Assembly: GCA_027307045.1 (NCBI GenBank)
Contig: DAHUXR010000038.1
Coordinates: 4,856 to 38,370, forward strand
Reading direction: 5' to 3'
DNA from: Acidobacteriaceae bacterium
GTDB taxonomy: Bacteria; Acidobacteriota; Terriglobia; Terriglobales; Acidobacteriaceae
Length of the DNA stretch: 33,515 nt
The position numbers and the translations under genes were made by a program. The notes beneath the pieces were generated by a model that was not told the DNA's origin, made no database searches, and worked only from the letters and a program-made list of their open reading frames with translations. Shown piece after piece: positions 7,524 to 16,400 of this stretch (position 1 is the first letter of the stretch; each line of letters opens with the position of its first letter).

Positions 7524-8274
7524 GTTGTTCACTACCTGTGGCAAGTAGAACCAAATCATGAGCCGTGCCGTAAAAGCACGCTCCATCTTCCGGCATGGCG
7601 CTGCGCCAGTCGGTGTATTCGCCGTTTGCGGTCAGCACCAGAGCTGCCGCACCTTCACACAAAGTGGAACTGCCAGGAATACTTCTACGGATTCGCATAC
7701 TGAGAAGTGGGTCCTCCAGACTGAATGCGCCGCCAACCAGCGCTGCTTTTACTACACCGTTTTGCAGGTCACACTCGGCCTGCTCCATGGCATGAAGCGC
7801 GGCCCACCGGGAATGCGTGAACCCATACAAAGGCCCCATGGTGCCCAGGAAAATACTGAGAAAGCTGGCTTGCACGCTGCCGACTTCGCGCAGGAACTGC
7901 TTGGACGAACGCAGAAATTTATAAGAGCGGGCAAAGTCTTCCGGAGGCGTATTGGCCATCTCTTTGGCCGACTTATAGTCGTCCGGCCCATCCTGCATGG
8001 CGCAGTACAGTCCAACACTGAAAGGATCTTCCGCGATGTAGCTTGTCAGGGCTTCGCGCGCGGCCAGTCCGACTGACGCCAGCATCAACCCTGCGCGGTT
8101 GAGAGACCGGAAGCTCCGTGGTTCCGGCAGCTCCACGATCTGCTCATCCGTGTGGGGCAAGGAGCAGGTTTGCTCGATGCGAAAATCATAGTTCTCGTAA
8201 AGATCGTAAGTGTACGGTTGCGGTGTTGCACTAAGCGAAGGCCGCAACGCTTGCTTCCACAGAATCCTGCTCAC
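7435..8274 (-). CDS. Half-length ketosynthase-like protein (Ketoacyl-synt_2-like), no active-site Cys
   Basis: This 279-residue protein resembles only the N-terminal half of a ketosynthase: DPFSVGLYCAMQDGP, then MGPLYGFTHSRWAALHAMEQA where a ketosynthase would have its Cys loop, then AALVGGAFSLED and EGAAALVL. No Cys lies in the nucleophile region, and the C-terminal half with both catalytic His is absent. Such N-terminal-only proteins are known beside type II systems such as aryl polyene clusters, where they are thought to be structural partners. The GTG at 8274 is chosen because an ideal AAGGAGG lies 5 nt upstream (8280-8286). An ATG-type start further upstream (8307) has no such support. 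It overlaps FabZ by 44 bp and ACP1 by 89 bp. The last 29 residues are simply the ACP1 start region in another frame, so the tail may be recent or the result of a frameshift. Confidence 0.65.
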   Translation of the reverse strand: MSRILWKQALRPSLSATPQPYTYDLYENYDFRIEQTCSLPHTDEQIVELPEPRSFRSLNRAGLMLASVGLAAREALTSYIAEDPFSVGLYCAMQDGPDDYKSAKEMANTPPEDFARSYKFLRSSKQFLREVGSVQASFLSIFLGTMGPLYGFTHSRWAALHAMEQAECDLQNGVVKAALVGGAFSLEDPLLSMRIRRSIPGSSTLCEGAAALVLTANGEYTDWRSAMPEDGACFYGTAHDLVLLATGSEQHEQEFERSGVAVGSGDGDLQCVASERSGY

Positions 8275-8713
8275 AAGAGCCTCCTTGGCGTCGAATCCAA
8301 CCCTCAATGACCGGATCTTTCATGTCTATTTCCACTCCGGGAACAATCGCGGCCACAAACTGCGCTTCTCCCACTCTCACGCCGTCCACTTCTATATGTC
8401 CGGCGGCCTGAATATAGTGCGGACGCATTCTGATAACTTCCGCCGTGATCCTGCATCGGTCGCCGGGCACAATTGGTTTAATGAACCTGGCAGATTCAAC
8501 CTTGCTGAGGACTGCAAATGTTTTGGGCCGAAGCAGCCGCACGCACGTTGAGACTGTTTGCGCGATCATCTCTATTTCCAACACTCCGGGGACAACTTCA
8601 TGCCCAGGAAAGTGGTCCATGAAGATGAGGTCCGAGCGCGAAAATGCTTTGACAGCCACGGCGCGCTTGCCGGCTTCGCATTCTTCCAGTCGATCGATCA
8701 AAAACCATCGCAC
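8231..8713 (-). CDS. 3-hydroxyacyl-ACP dehydratase (FabZ-like, hotdog fold)
   Basis: This 160-residue protein contains the FabZ signature HFPGHEVVPGVLEIEMIAQ. His34 and Glu48 are spaced 14 residues apart, as in E. coli FabZ. It would remove water from 3-hydroxyacyl-ACP to give the trans-2-enoyl-ACP, so it can support polyene formation or, with the enoyl reductase, chain saturation. The GTG at 8713 is preferred because AAGGAG lies 8 nt upstream and the product then has normal FabZ length. The open frame extends to 8797, but the extra 28 residues are not FabZ-like. It is the first gene of the minus-strand operon, facing the divergent control region. Confidence 0.88.
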   Translation of the reverse strand: MRWFLIDRLEECEAGKRAVAVKAFSRSDLIFMDHFPGHEVVPGVLEIEMIAQTVSTCVRLLRPKTFAVLSKVESARFIKPIVPGDRCRITAEVIRMRPHYIQAAGHIEVDGVRVGEAQFVAAIVPGVEIDMKDPVIEGWIRRQGGSCEQDSVEASVAAFA

Positions 8714-9164
8714 GGTGACTACTCCTTTTTCTCCGAAATCAAGACCTTTTGGATTCCCAGTCGACCTTGTAATGGCAAGCCTGATGCCAAACTGCAACCA
8801 GCGGAGTTTTTGAAACGTAGCGCTGGAAATATCGGAAAAATGAGCAAATGGCTGGTAGCTGGCAGAATGTCAATTGCGTAAGCGAACCGAATTTGGTACA
8901 GAACCAGGAGATTCTTCAGCCAGCTTTGGTTCCACAGCCATGGAACGGTTCAATCGGGGTTGAACCGTGATGGTTGAAAAATACAAGACCTGCCGGCAAA
9001 ACGATCTTATTAATAGCTGGAACAGACTGCGCGTTTGAGGCGTGGAAGTCCGGAATGAACCAGCGCTTTTGGGTTTGGCAGCTTGACTGCATTACTACAA
9101 GCGGAAAGCTCCACTTCGAATTAAAACTACGGAGCCAAGCCATGATTCGAGGATAGGTGATTTC
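8714..9164. promoter_or_regulatory. Divergent intergenic control region of the two main operons
   Basis: About 450 bp separate the minus-strand FabZ operon from the plus-strand thioesterase gene, so promoters for both should lie here. On the minus strand a TTGACA (8868-8873) is present, but the hexamer 17-18 nt downstream is a poor -10 match, so that promoter call is weak. I found no convincing plus-strand -35/-10 pair. The notable element is the inverted repeat described separately at 8945-8968. The small open frames in the region have no good start site or recognisable product. Confidence 0.5.
8945..8968. promoter_or_regulatory. Perfect 9-bp inverted repeat, possible operator
   Basis: ACGGTTCAA (8945-8953) and TTGAACCGT (8960-8968) form a perfect inverted repeat around a 6-nt spacer. 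It sits in the divergent region, about 200 bp before the plus-strand start and 230 bp before the minus-strand start. There is no adjacent T-run, so a dimeric repressor operator is more likely than a terminator. No regulator gene is in the window to pair with it. Confidence 0.45.
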
Positions 9165-10055
9165 ATGAGCTCAAGTGAAAATCCTAATCAAACCAGTACT
9201 GGGCGGAACACGCAGGACAATTCAGGTTCGCAAAGGGTAGAGCGTTGGTATAAACGTATTACTCCCCCTTCGCCAACAGCAAGACTGTTTTGCTTTCCCT
9301 ATGCAGGCGGCAACGCCCGCATGTTCCGGGAATGGCACGACTGGTGTGGGCCAGAGGTAGAGGTGATAGCCCTTGAGCTTCCCGGGCGCGGCCTTCATTC
9401 ACGCGCACCGCTGATTGACTCTATGAGCACGATGATCGAGCGCCTCTTGCCAGTGCTTGATCCTCTACTAGACAAGCCTTTTGCTTTGTTCGGGCACAGC
9501 ATGGGAGCATTGATTTCCTTTGAATTATCGCGTGCGCTTAAAGTTTCTGGACGCAAGGTCCCGCAGCATCTTTTTGTCTCCGGCATGCGCGCACCGCACC
9601 TTTGGGGTGGACACAAGATCCATACTTTACCTGATCGCGAATTTGTAGAAGCGCTGCGCAGTTTGAATGGAACACCCTCAGAGATCCTGGCCGACAATGA
9701 TCTTCTTGAGATGTATCTGCCCCGTTTGCGTGCCGATTTATGCCTCTCTGAATCGTATCGTTACGCGCCGGCGCCGCCACTGTCTCACCCAATTACCGTG
9801 TTCAGCGGACTGAATGACAAAACCTCGCCAGTGCAATATTTGAGCGAATGGCAGTACCACACGCAGAACAACTGCACGGTGCGCCTGTTTGAAGGCGATC
9901 ATTTCTTTATTCAGCAGCATGCCCACCTGGTAGCTGCCAGCATACTCAAGTCGCTCGGCAGAGTTTTCTGGCCGGCAGCCTTTGAGCCACCCGCTGCGCA
10001 AATTGCCGCGAGCCAGCCGCAGGAAGCAGAGCCGGTATTCAGCGGAGCTGATTAA
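9165..10055 (+). CDS. Type II thioesterase (alpha/beta hydrolase)
   Basis: This 296-residue editing thioesterase has FCFPYAGG (42-49), LPGRG (72-76), the nucleophile elbow GHSMG with Ser112, Asp218 in SGLNDK, and His246 in GDHFF, so the triad is complete. It is longer than the usual 240-250 because of a polar N-terminal leader of about 30 residues and a C-terminal Pro/Ala-rich tail. The ATG at 9165 has an AGGATAGG stretch upstream. It opens the plus-strand half of the cluster. Its likely task is removing aberrant groups from the PCP or ACP domains, or offloading a trans-acting carrier. It is clearly distinct from the thioesterase at 1-537, so the two may serve different carriers (peptidyl versus acyl). 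Confidence 0.93.
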   Translation: MSSSENPNQTSTGRNTQDNSGSQRVERWYKRITPPSPTARLFCFPYAGGNARMFREWHDWCGPEVEVIALELPGRGLHSRAPLIDSMSTMIERLLPVLDPLLDKPFALFGHSMGALISFELSRALKVSGRKVPQHLFVSGMRAPHLWGGHKIHTLPDREFVEALRSLNGTPSEILADNDLLEMYLPRLRADLCLSESYRYAPAPPLSHPITVFSGLNDKTSPVQYLSEWQYHTQNNCTVRLFEGDHFFIQQHAHLVAASILKSLGRVFWPAAFEPPAAQIAASQPQEAEPVFSGAD

Positions 10056-10130
10056 GATTCGCAGTGACTCAACAGATTTCATAACGACCAACAACGAAAA
10101 GCAATTTGAGGAAAGAAGGAGAGATTTGCA

Positions 10131-11375
10131 ATGAGAATTGTTCTGAATAGTGTGGGGTCTACAGGTGACATCATGCCGTTTCTCGCACTGGGACAAGAAT
10201 TGAAGGAACTGGGGCACGCGGTGGTTCTTGCGGCTCCGCCGAATTTTCAGTTGATGGCAGAAGGTATTGGGCTGGAGTTCGCCAGCGTTGGGCCTTTCTG
10301 GGAGAATGAGTGGGCCAGCCAGCTTTCCATGAACATGGTGAATGCGCCGGACCCTACCCGGCAATGGCAAATATTCTTTGAAGGTTTTTCTTTTGCTGTC
10401 CCTGCCATGTTCAACGATCTCAGCAAGATATGCGCGGACGCAGATGCTCTGGTGGCCTCCTGTTACAGCTTTGCGGCCCACATGGTCCATGAAGCTCTCA
10501 AAATTCCTTTCATCACCATACGCTTTGCCCATTTTGGAGAGGAAAATGAAATTACAAAAGAATTTGCAGGCGAAGCGATCAATCAATGCCGGATCCAAAT
10601 GGGCTTCCTGCCTTTACAAGATCCGTTTGGGGCTGATGCGCATTCCAGCCTTCTATCCTTATATGCGATAAGTCCGGGACTTACTGGTTACACAACACGC
10701 CAGGCTCCCGGCTTTTTCTTCTGCAAAGATTCAACCCAGTTCCGTCCAGGGCGTGGTCTTGCGGAGTTTCTCGCGGAGGGTGAAAAGCCCATCATCCTGA
10801 CGTTTGGAAGCATGGTGGCAAAGGATTCCGCGGCCATGATGAAAATGGTAGTTGAAGGGCTGGAATCTGTTGGTAAACGCACGCTCATCCAGCGAGGATG
10901 GAGATCATTGGGACTGGATGCAAAGTCTTTGCCGCCATACATCAAATTAATTGGACATGCGCCGCACGATTGGCTATTCAGTCAGGCGAGCCTGATTATC
11001 CATCATGGCGGAGCTGGAACTACGGCTGCGTGTCTGCGCGCAGGTGTACCGGCAATTGTCGTTCCCTGGATGATCGATCAGCCAGATTGGGGCGAGTTGA
11101 CCATGCAGTACGGCGCCACCTCTGCGGTAATTCCGCAGCAGGAATTGACGGCGGAAAAATTGGCTGCTGCAATCCGCCAGACATTTGGGGCGTATGAAAG
11201 CTACCAGGAACGCGCCCAACTTCTGGCTGAGATGATCCAGGCGGAAGGCGGAGCAAAATCTGCCGCTCGCAGAATTGAAGCGGTAGTCAACGGAAGATCA
11301 CGGTCGTTGGATACCCCACGGAAGGTTGCCGTCGATCTGAAAACCGTCCCCCCAGCTTCTCTGTATATTCAGTAA
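10131..11375 (+). CDS. GT1-family glycosyltransferase (MGT/sterol-glucosyltransferase type, GT-B fold)
   Basis: This 414-residue enzyme begins MRIVLNSVGSTGDIMPFLALGQEL, the acceptor-domain glycine loop of GT1 enzymes. The nucleotide-sugar domain follows, with LTFGSM near 224-229, HHGGAGTT at 291-298 (the diphosphate-binding signature), and PWMIDQPDWG soon after, the sugar-contact loop. The fold and length match antibiotic and lipid glycosyltransferases that move a sugar from a UDP- or dTDP-sugar to a hydroxyl. No sugar-nucleotide biosynthesis genes are in the window, so a primary-metabolism donor such as UDP-glucose is plausible. A strong AGAAGGAGAG site precedes the ATG. It suggests that the final peptide or lipid is glycosylated, but the acceptor is unknown. 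Confidence 0.92.
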   Translation: MRIVLNSVGSTGDIMPFLALGQELKELGHAVVLAAPPNFQLMAEGIGLEFASVGPFWENEWASQLSMNMVNAPDPTRQWQIFFEGFSFAVPAMFNDLSKICADADALVASCYSFAAHMVHEALKIPFITIRFAHFGEENEITKEFAGEAINQCRIQMGFLPLQDPFGADAHSSLLSLYAISPGLTGYTTRQAPGFFFCKDSTQFRPGRGLAEFLAEGEKPIILTFGSMVAKDSAAMMKMVVEGLESVGKRTLIQRGWRSLGLDAKSLPPYIKLIGHAPHDWLFSQASLIIHHGGAGTTAACLRAGVPAIVVPWMIDQPDWGELTMQYGATSAVIPQQELTAEKLAAAIRQTFGAYESYQERAQLLAEMIQAEGGAKSAARRIEAVVNGRSRSLDTPRKVAVDLKTVPPASLYIQ

Positions 11376-11719
11376 CGGCTAGCGGGAGTTTGGCTTGTCT
11401 TGGAGAGGCCGCGAGGTTGCAGTCGAAAGCAGGCTGCAACTTCTTGGCTTCTAGTTCATGCGACGTCAACATAGCAGATCCAGTCCGCCCAGTTTCAGGG
11501 AACCCCCATACCATCCAGAACCAGGCCCGATATTGGAACGCTTCCTTTTGTTCCATATGCCATCAGCGGTCTTAGCCAGGGCAATTCAGCGGTAAATTCG
11601 CGAAATTCTGAGGAAATACAGGATTTGTGCGGCTTGCCGGCAGTTGGAATGGAACGTGCATTGGAAAGTATGCCATCGGGAAAATCCGATCCCTTGAACT
11701 TGAAACATGAGGAGAGTGT
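11376..11719 (+). other. Intergenic region between glycosyltransferase and MbtH gene
   Basis: These 344 bp hold no convincing gene. The notable items are a hairpin at 11413-11443 (separate entry), a minor 5-bp inverted repeat near 11680 (ATCGG/CCGAT), and the strong GAGGAG site of the MbtH gene at its 3' end. Given the hairpin and the length, transcription may partly end here and restart before the MbtH/NRPS genes. No clear promoter hexamers were found. Confidence 0.4.
11413..11443 (+). terminator. Weak terminator-like hairpin after the glycosyltransferase gene
   Basis: GAGGTTGCAG (11413-11422) pairs with CTGCAACTTC (11434-11443), a 10-bp stem with one G-T wobble and an 11-nt loop, about 40 bp after the glycosyltransferase stop. 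The following bases are only moderately T-rich (TTGGCTTCT), so termination would be weak at best. The loop and right arm share AAAGCAGGCTGCA with the intergenic hairpin at 5071-5097. Confidence 0.35.
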
Positions 11720-11935
11720 ATGGAATACAAAACTCCCGACAACAATCTGACTTATATGGTTGTTCGAAACTCAGAGGAACAATATTCAATCTGGCCCGCT
11801 GCTCGCCAAGTGCCTCTCGGATGGCAGGCGATATCCAAAACGGGAAACCTGGATGAGTGCCTGGCATACATCAGCGAAGTTTGGACAGATATGCGTCCGC
11901 TCAGCGCGAGGGAATCAACGGGATATCTGGCTTAA
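11720..11935 (+). CDS. MbtH-like protein
   Basis: This 71-residue protein carries the MbtH signature: EEQYSIWP, then VPLGW, then ECLAYISEVWTDMRPLS, including the three family Trp residues. MbtH-like proteins bind adenylation domains and are needed for folding or activity of many of them. Here the partners are probably the complete A domain of the NRPS at 13497 and the A domain that begins at the right edge of the window. An excellent GAGGAG site lies 5 nt before the ATG. It heads the NRPS segment and is 44 bp before the stand-alone condensation gene. Confidence 0.97.
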   Translation: MEYKTPDNNLTYMVVRNSEEQYSIWPAARQVPLGWQAISKTGNLDECLAYISEVWTDMRPLSARESTGYLA

Positions 11936-11979
11936 GGTTACAGCAAAGACTTTAGTCAATATTGATCGCAGGTGGAGCA

Positions 11980-13455
11980 ATGAGTTCGCAAAGTAATTTT
12001 AGTAGAGGCGCTACAGTTGAGAATCCAACTCCAGAGTTGGAGCGGCAAGTAGGCCGCAAAAAATATCCGCTATCTTTAAATCAGCAGCACATGTGGTTTC
12101 AGGCCCAGCTTGATCTTGAGTCCAGCTTGTGGAATCTGGGCGCCAAGATGAATATCTTCGGGCCCCTTAATGTCCCGATGTTTGTTCAGGCGCTGCAGCA
12201 CACGGTAGATCGCCATGAAATCCTGCGAACAGTTTTCGCTATCAGTGATGATGTGCCAGTCCAACAGGTCCTGGATGATGTGAAAGTAAGCTGCCCGGTG
12301 CAAGACCTGCCTCCCGGCTTATCCAACGACGCCAGAGAAAATGCAGCATGGACGCGCCTTTCAGAGTTGTCTGATCCGGTTTATGACCTTTCAACGGGAC
12401 CACTCTTCCGCACGGGGTTGCTGCGCGCCAGCGAAACTGAATATTACTTCGTCTTTGGATTCCATCATTTATTACTAGACGCATTCTATAGCGGCCAGTT
12501 CATGAAAGAGATTATTACGGCATACGATCTCCTGCGATGCGGCCATCCGCTTCCGGGCGATCCTGCTTTCCAGTTTGGCGATTTCTGCGTCTGGCAGGAT
12601 GAAAAATGGAGCCGGGGCTTTATGGCTGATTCCATGCGCTTTTGGAAAGAACAACTCCAGGAGCCTCTGCCGGAGATTCAATTGCCTTCCGACCCGTCGG
12701 TGCCGTTCCCGCGTCTCGTGAGATCGCAGGTATCAGTCAGATTAAATGCCGATATTGTAAAAAAACTCCATGAGCTTGGCCGGCAGGCGCGGACGACCTT
12801 GTTCCGCGTTATGTTGGCGGCATTCACGCTATTCTTTTCGCGGCTCAGTGAAACCGGCGAACTGATTCTCGATATCGATTTTTCCACTCGTCCCAGGGAA
12901 ATGGGACACACAATAGGATTTTTTGCCAACCTGCTGCCGGTCCGTCTTCAGGTGCTTGGTAAGGAGAGTTTTATTGAATTGCTTCGCGCCGTGGATTCAA
13001 AGTTGCGCGATGTCTCGGCCAATCGAGAATTTCCGGTGCGGCAACTTACGCGAAAACTGAAAGGCCGCCGTCACGCGACCCAACCCCTGAGTCCAATTGT
13101 GGTAACGCAGCTCGGCATTCTGGATTGGGCGCTGGGAGATTTACGGCTCACTGGATCGATTTATGTGACCGCCAGCATTCACGATTTATGGCTGGGAGTG
13201 CTGGAGCGCGATGACGATCTTGAAATCGTGCTTGCTTATCCCGAACAGTTATTTAGCCGTTCCCAGGCCCGCGAGTGGGCTTCATGGGTGGAGAAAACAG
13301 TGCATGACGTTATAGAACAACCTGATATTCCCGTTTCGGAACTTATTTCACTGAAAAAAGACCTGCCCTATGTTCCGTGGGATGACGAAGACCCGGGGGC
13401 GGCATCGCGTATGGATGAAGTGATTGTTCAAAAGAATCAGTTACCGACTACTTAA
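11980..13455 (+). CDS. Stand-alone NRPS condensation-domain protein
   Basis: This is a single condensation domain of about 491 residues with no A or PCP domain. It begins with YPLSLNQQHMWFQAQ (C1 motif). The active-site motif is HHLLLDA (His162-His163, Asp167); the usual DG is DA. TTLFR and DFSTRP..IGFFANLLPVR follow as later C motifs. The ATG at 11980 is preferred (AGGTGG upstream) over a TTG six codons earlier. Its closest relatives in the window are the third C domain of the NRPS at 13497 and the C domain at 31806, which share the LNQ..MWFQ opening and TT(M/L)FR segments. Free C domains can acylate, amidate or esterify a PCP-bound intermediate in trans. Here it could transfer the ACP-bound acyl chain to an amino acid, but that is inference. 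It is followed after 41 bp by the large NRPS. Confidence 0.9.
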   Translation: MSSQSNFSRGATVENPTPELERQVGRKKYPLSLNQQHMWFQAQLDLESSLWNLGAKMNIFGPLNVPMFVQALQHTVDRHEILRTVFAISDDVPVQQVLDDVKVSCPVQDLPPGLSNDARENAAWTRLSELSDPVYDLSTGPLFRTGLLRASETEYYFVFGFHHLLLDAFYSGQFMKEIITAYDLLRCGHPLPGDPAFQFGDFCVWQDEKWSRGFMADSMRFWKEQLQEPLPEIQLPSDPSVPFPRLVRSQVSVRLNADIVKKLHELGRQARTTLFRVMLAAFTLFFSRLSETGELILDIDFSTRPREMGHTIGFFANLLPVRLQVLGKESFIELLRAVDSKLRDVSANREFPVRQLTRKLKGRRHATQPLSPIVVTQLGILDWALGDLRLTGSIYVTASIHDLWLGVLERDDDLEIVLAYPEQLFSRSQAREWASWVEKTVHDVIEQPDIPVSELISLKKDLPYVPWDDEDPGAASRMDEVIVQKNQLPTT

Positions 13456-13496
13456 TCACAACAGGCCGAACAGAAAGGCATAGGCAAGGAGGGCAT

Positions 13497-16400
13497 GTGA
13501 GCAGCAGTCTAGTTAGCGGTGTACCGGTGAATGCCACCGCCGTACCAGGCGGTGCAGATGATATTTGTGCGCTCTCCCCATTGCAGCAGGAAATTTTCTC
13601 CGATCCTGATCAGGCGAATTATATCGAGCAGGTAATCTGGGGCGCGGATCTTCCACTAGACGGAGATTTACTGAAGCGATCATGGAACTTATTGGCGCAA
13701 CGTCATCCTGTATTGCGCACCCTGTTTCGCCGTGCTCGCAAGCAGCCGGTTCAGGTTATCCGCGGTGCTGCACAGGTTTCTCTGGCTCTCCACAATCTTA
13801 AGCACGAGTCAGAGGAAAAGAAGCAGCAGATCATCCAACAGGTTACTCGCGAAGAATTTGCTCACACTTTTGATCTTGCCAAAGGCCCGATTTTTCGGGT
13901 CAGCGTGTTTCTGCTCTCTGACGATTCCTTCAAAACGTTGTTGAGCTTCCATCCTATTCTTCTGGATCAGAAGTCGGTGGAGGTACTGAGCTGCGAAGTC
14001 TCGGCCATCTATGCGGCTTTGCTGAAAAATGAAGCCCCACCAGGGCAGGATGCGCCGGCAATCAAAGATTTCATCCTGTGGTTGAAGCGGCAGGATTCCT
14101 CTGAGATATCGCGGTACCGTGAGCAACGCATAAAAGATGCGCCTGCCACGCATTTTCCAACAGATCATCCGCAAAACTCAGGGAATGGCAAATGCACGAC
14201 GCGCGGCGTCGTATTCACTCATGAAATGACTTCAGAAATAAAAAAGCTTGCTGAACAACATGGTGCGAATGTTCCAGAGGTTCTTCAGGCGGCCTGGGGG
14301 CTTTTGTTAAGCCGCTATACGGGTTTGTGTAAGGCGACCTTTGGATTGGCCGTCGACGGCCGTCCCAAGGAGATGCGCGGTGTTGAAATAATTGCGGGAA
14401 GGTTTGCTCATACAGTTCCAGTAACGCTTGAACCCCAAGGTGCGGGCAGTTTTAAGGACCTGGTAATTTCACTGCGTCAGCAGGTACAGAAGCTCGGTGG
14501 TTATAGCCATCTTCCATTCATCCAAGCCAGCGCCAGCGGAGCGTCGTCGTCGGCAAAACTTTTTAATACTGTTTTTACCACAACCGCTCTTGATGCTGAA
14601 AAGGCCGGTCCCCATACGGAGTTTGTAAACAGCAACGCCGAAGACTCAGCGCAAATTCGCTTAGCCGTTAAGACAGTGCAGAATGAAAGGCTGCAGCTGG
14701 CAGCTCGTTTTGATGAAGACATTTTTGCGTCAGCAACGATCGAGAGTCTTCTTTCATCATTTCTTCAACTTATTACCGGTATAGTGGCTGATCCTCAGGG
14801 TGCAAGCGCACAGTTTGGAATTCTGTCTGCAGATGAGCAACTCCGTGTGCTGGGTTTTGCCCAAGGTAAAGCTGTGGATGATGAACAGATCTGGAAAAGG
14901 TTAGGCATAGCAAAGCCAGCTTCCAATGCAAAATTCCATGTCCTTGAACAGCAGCGCCTCGCGCCTGTCAGTTGTTTGGGAGAGATCGCAATCGGCGGGC
15001 TGGAAGCAGATGCCAACGAGGAAACGGGCAAATGGATTTCCGACCCCTTCATTACTGGCGGCAAACTGTATTTGACTGGCAAACAAGGCCGTTGGAAGTG
15101 GGATGGCCGCCTGGAATTAACGATCCCCACTGAAGCCAGTGCAGAGGAAATAGGAGCTACACGAGGAAACATTGCACCTGTTACAGATACTGAGAAACTT
15201 GTTGCTCAGGTCTGGCAAGAAGTGCTGGAAGTGGAAAGAGTCGGGTTAAAAGATGATTTCTTCGATCTTGGTGGGCATTCACTCAATACCATCCAGATTC
15301 GCTCCCGTCTTTCTCAGCGACTGGGAATCGATGTCCCGCTCAAAACAATTTTCACCAACACCGGATTGGAAGCACAAGCACGCGCAATTGCCGCATTGAC
15401 GGCGGGACCTATTCAGACGGAATCGTTGATTCCGCGTCTGCCAGATCGAAAACATTATCCAGTTTCGCACGCACAAAGACGGCTTTGGTTTCTGCATCGG
15501 CTGGATCCTGATGACCGTTTTTACCACACAGCGGATTACATCATGCTGGAAGGCCCGTTCAATCGTCCCGCTTTTGACCAGGCATTTCACGCTTTGGTGG
15601 AGCGCCAGGAGATATTGCGCACCAGTTTTACGCTGATCGCCGATGAGCCGATGCAGCAGATCTCCGAAAACACGCTTAGCATTCCATTCCACGATCTTTC
15701 AGCATTGGGGCAAGAAGAGCAATCGCGGGAGATGAAGCGCTTGCAGGATGAGGTGCCCAAGTGGCTTTCCAATCTTGAAGTACCGCCGGTAGGCGCGCTG
15801 CTGGTAAAGCTGGGGGAAGAAAAACATGCTTTCATTCTGGCAATTCATCACATTCTCAGCGACGAGTGGTCCGGCCAGGTGGTCTGGCGCGACCTCATGG
15901 AACTTTATTCGGCTGCTTGCAGAAAGCAAGATCCGCGCTTACCTCAAGTCCGTATTCGTTATGCTGACTTTGCTGTCTGGCAGAAAGAAAGAATCGAAGG
16001 CGGAAAACTGGTGGAGTCGGAGCGGTACTGGCTTCATCGGCTGCGTGGAGAACTGCCTAAGCTGAAGCTGCCGGTGGAAACCTCTGACAACGGCAAAAAG
16101 CCTACTGATCTTCTGAATGAAGTGATTGAGACAGGGCCGGACCTGGCTGAGCAGTTGATGCGTATTGGCCAGGCGCAAGATGCCACGCCTTTCATGGTGA
16201 AGCTGGCGCTGTTTAAAGCGTTTCTTTCGCGCATTACAGGGCAGGACGATATCTTGCTGGGTAGCACAACGGCTGGCCGCGACCATCCGGACATTGAGCC
16301 GTTGATCGGACTTTTTGTAAACGTTGTGGCCTTGCGCACGAACCTTGGCGGTGATCCGAAATTTGCAGAAATTCTTAAGCGAGTGAAGCAGAGCTGCGTT

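Noticed and set aside
7524..7586. N-terminal extension of ACP1
   Set aside because: The extension is hydrophobic, lies inside the upstream gene, and has no match in ACP2, which starts exactly where ACP1 from 7523 does.
8974..9156. 60-codon open frame in the divergent control region
   Set aside because: Non-ATG start without a ribosome binding site and no motif; more likely leader DNA.
11390..11575. Small open frame after the glycosyltransferase
   Set aside because: No ribosome binding site or recognisable product; it overlaps the hairpin region.
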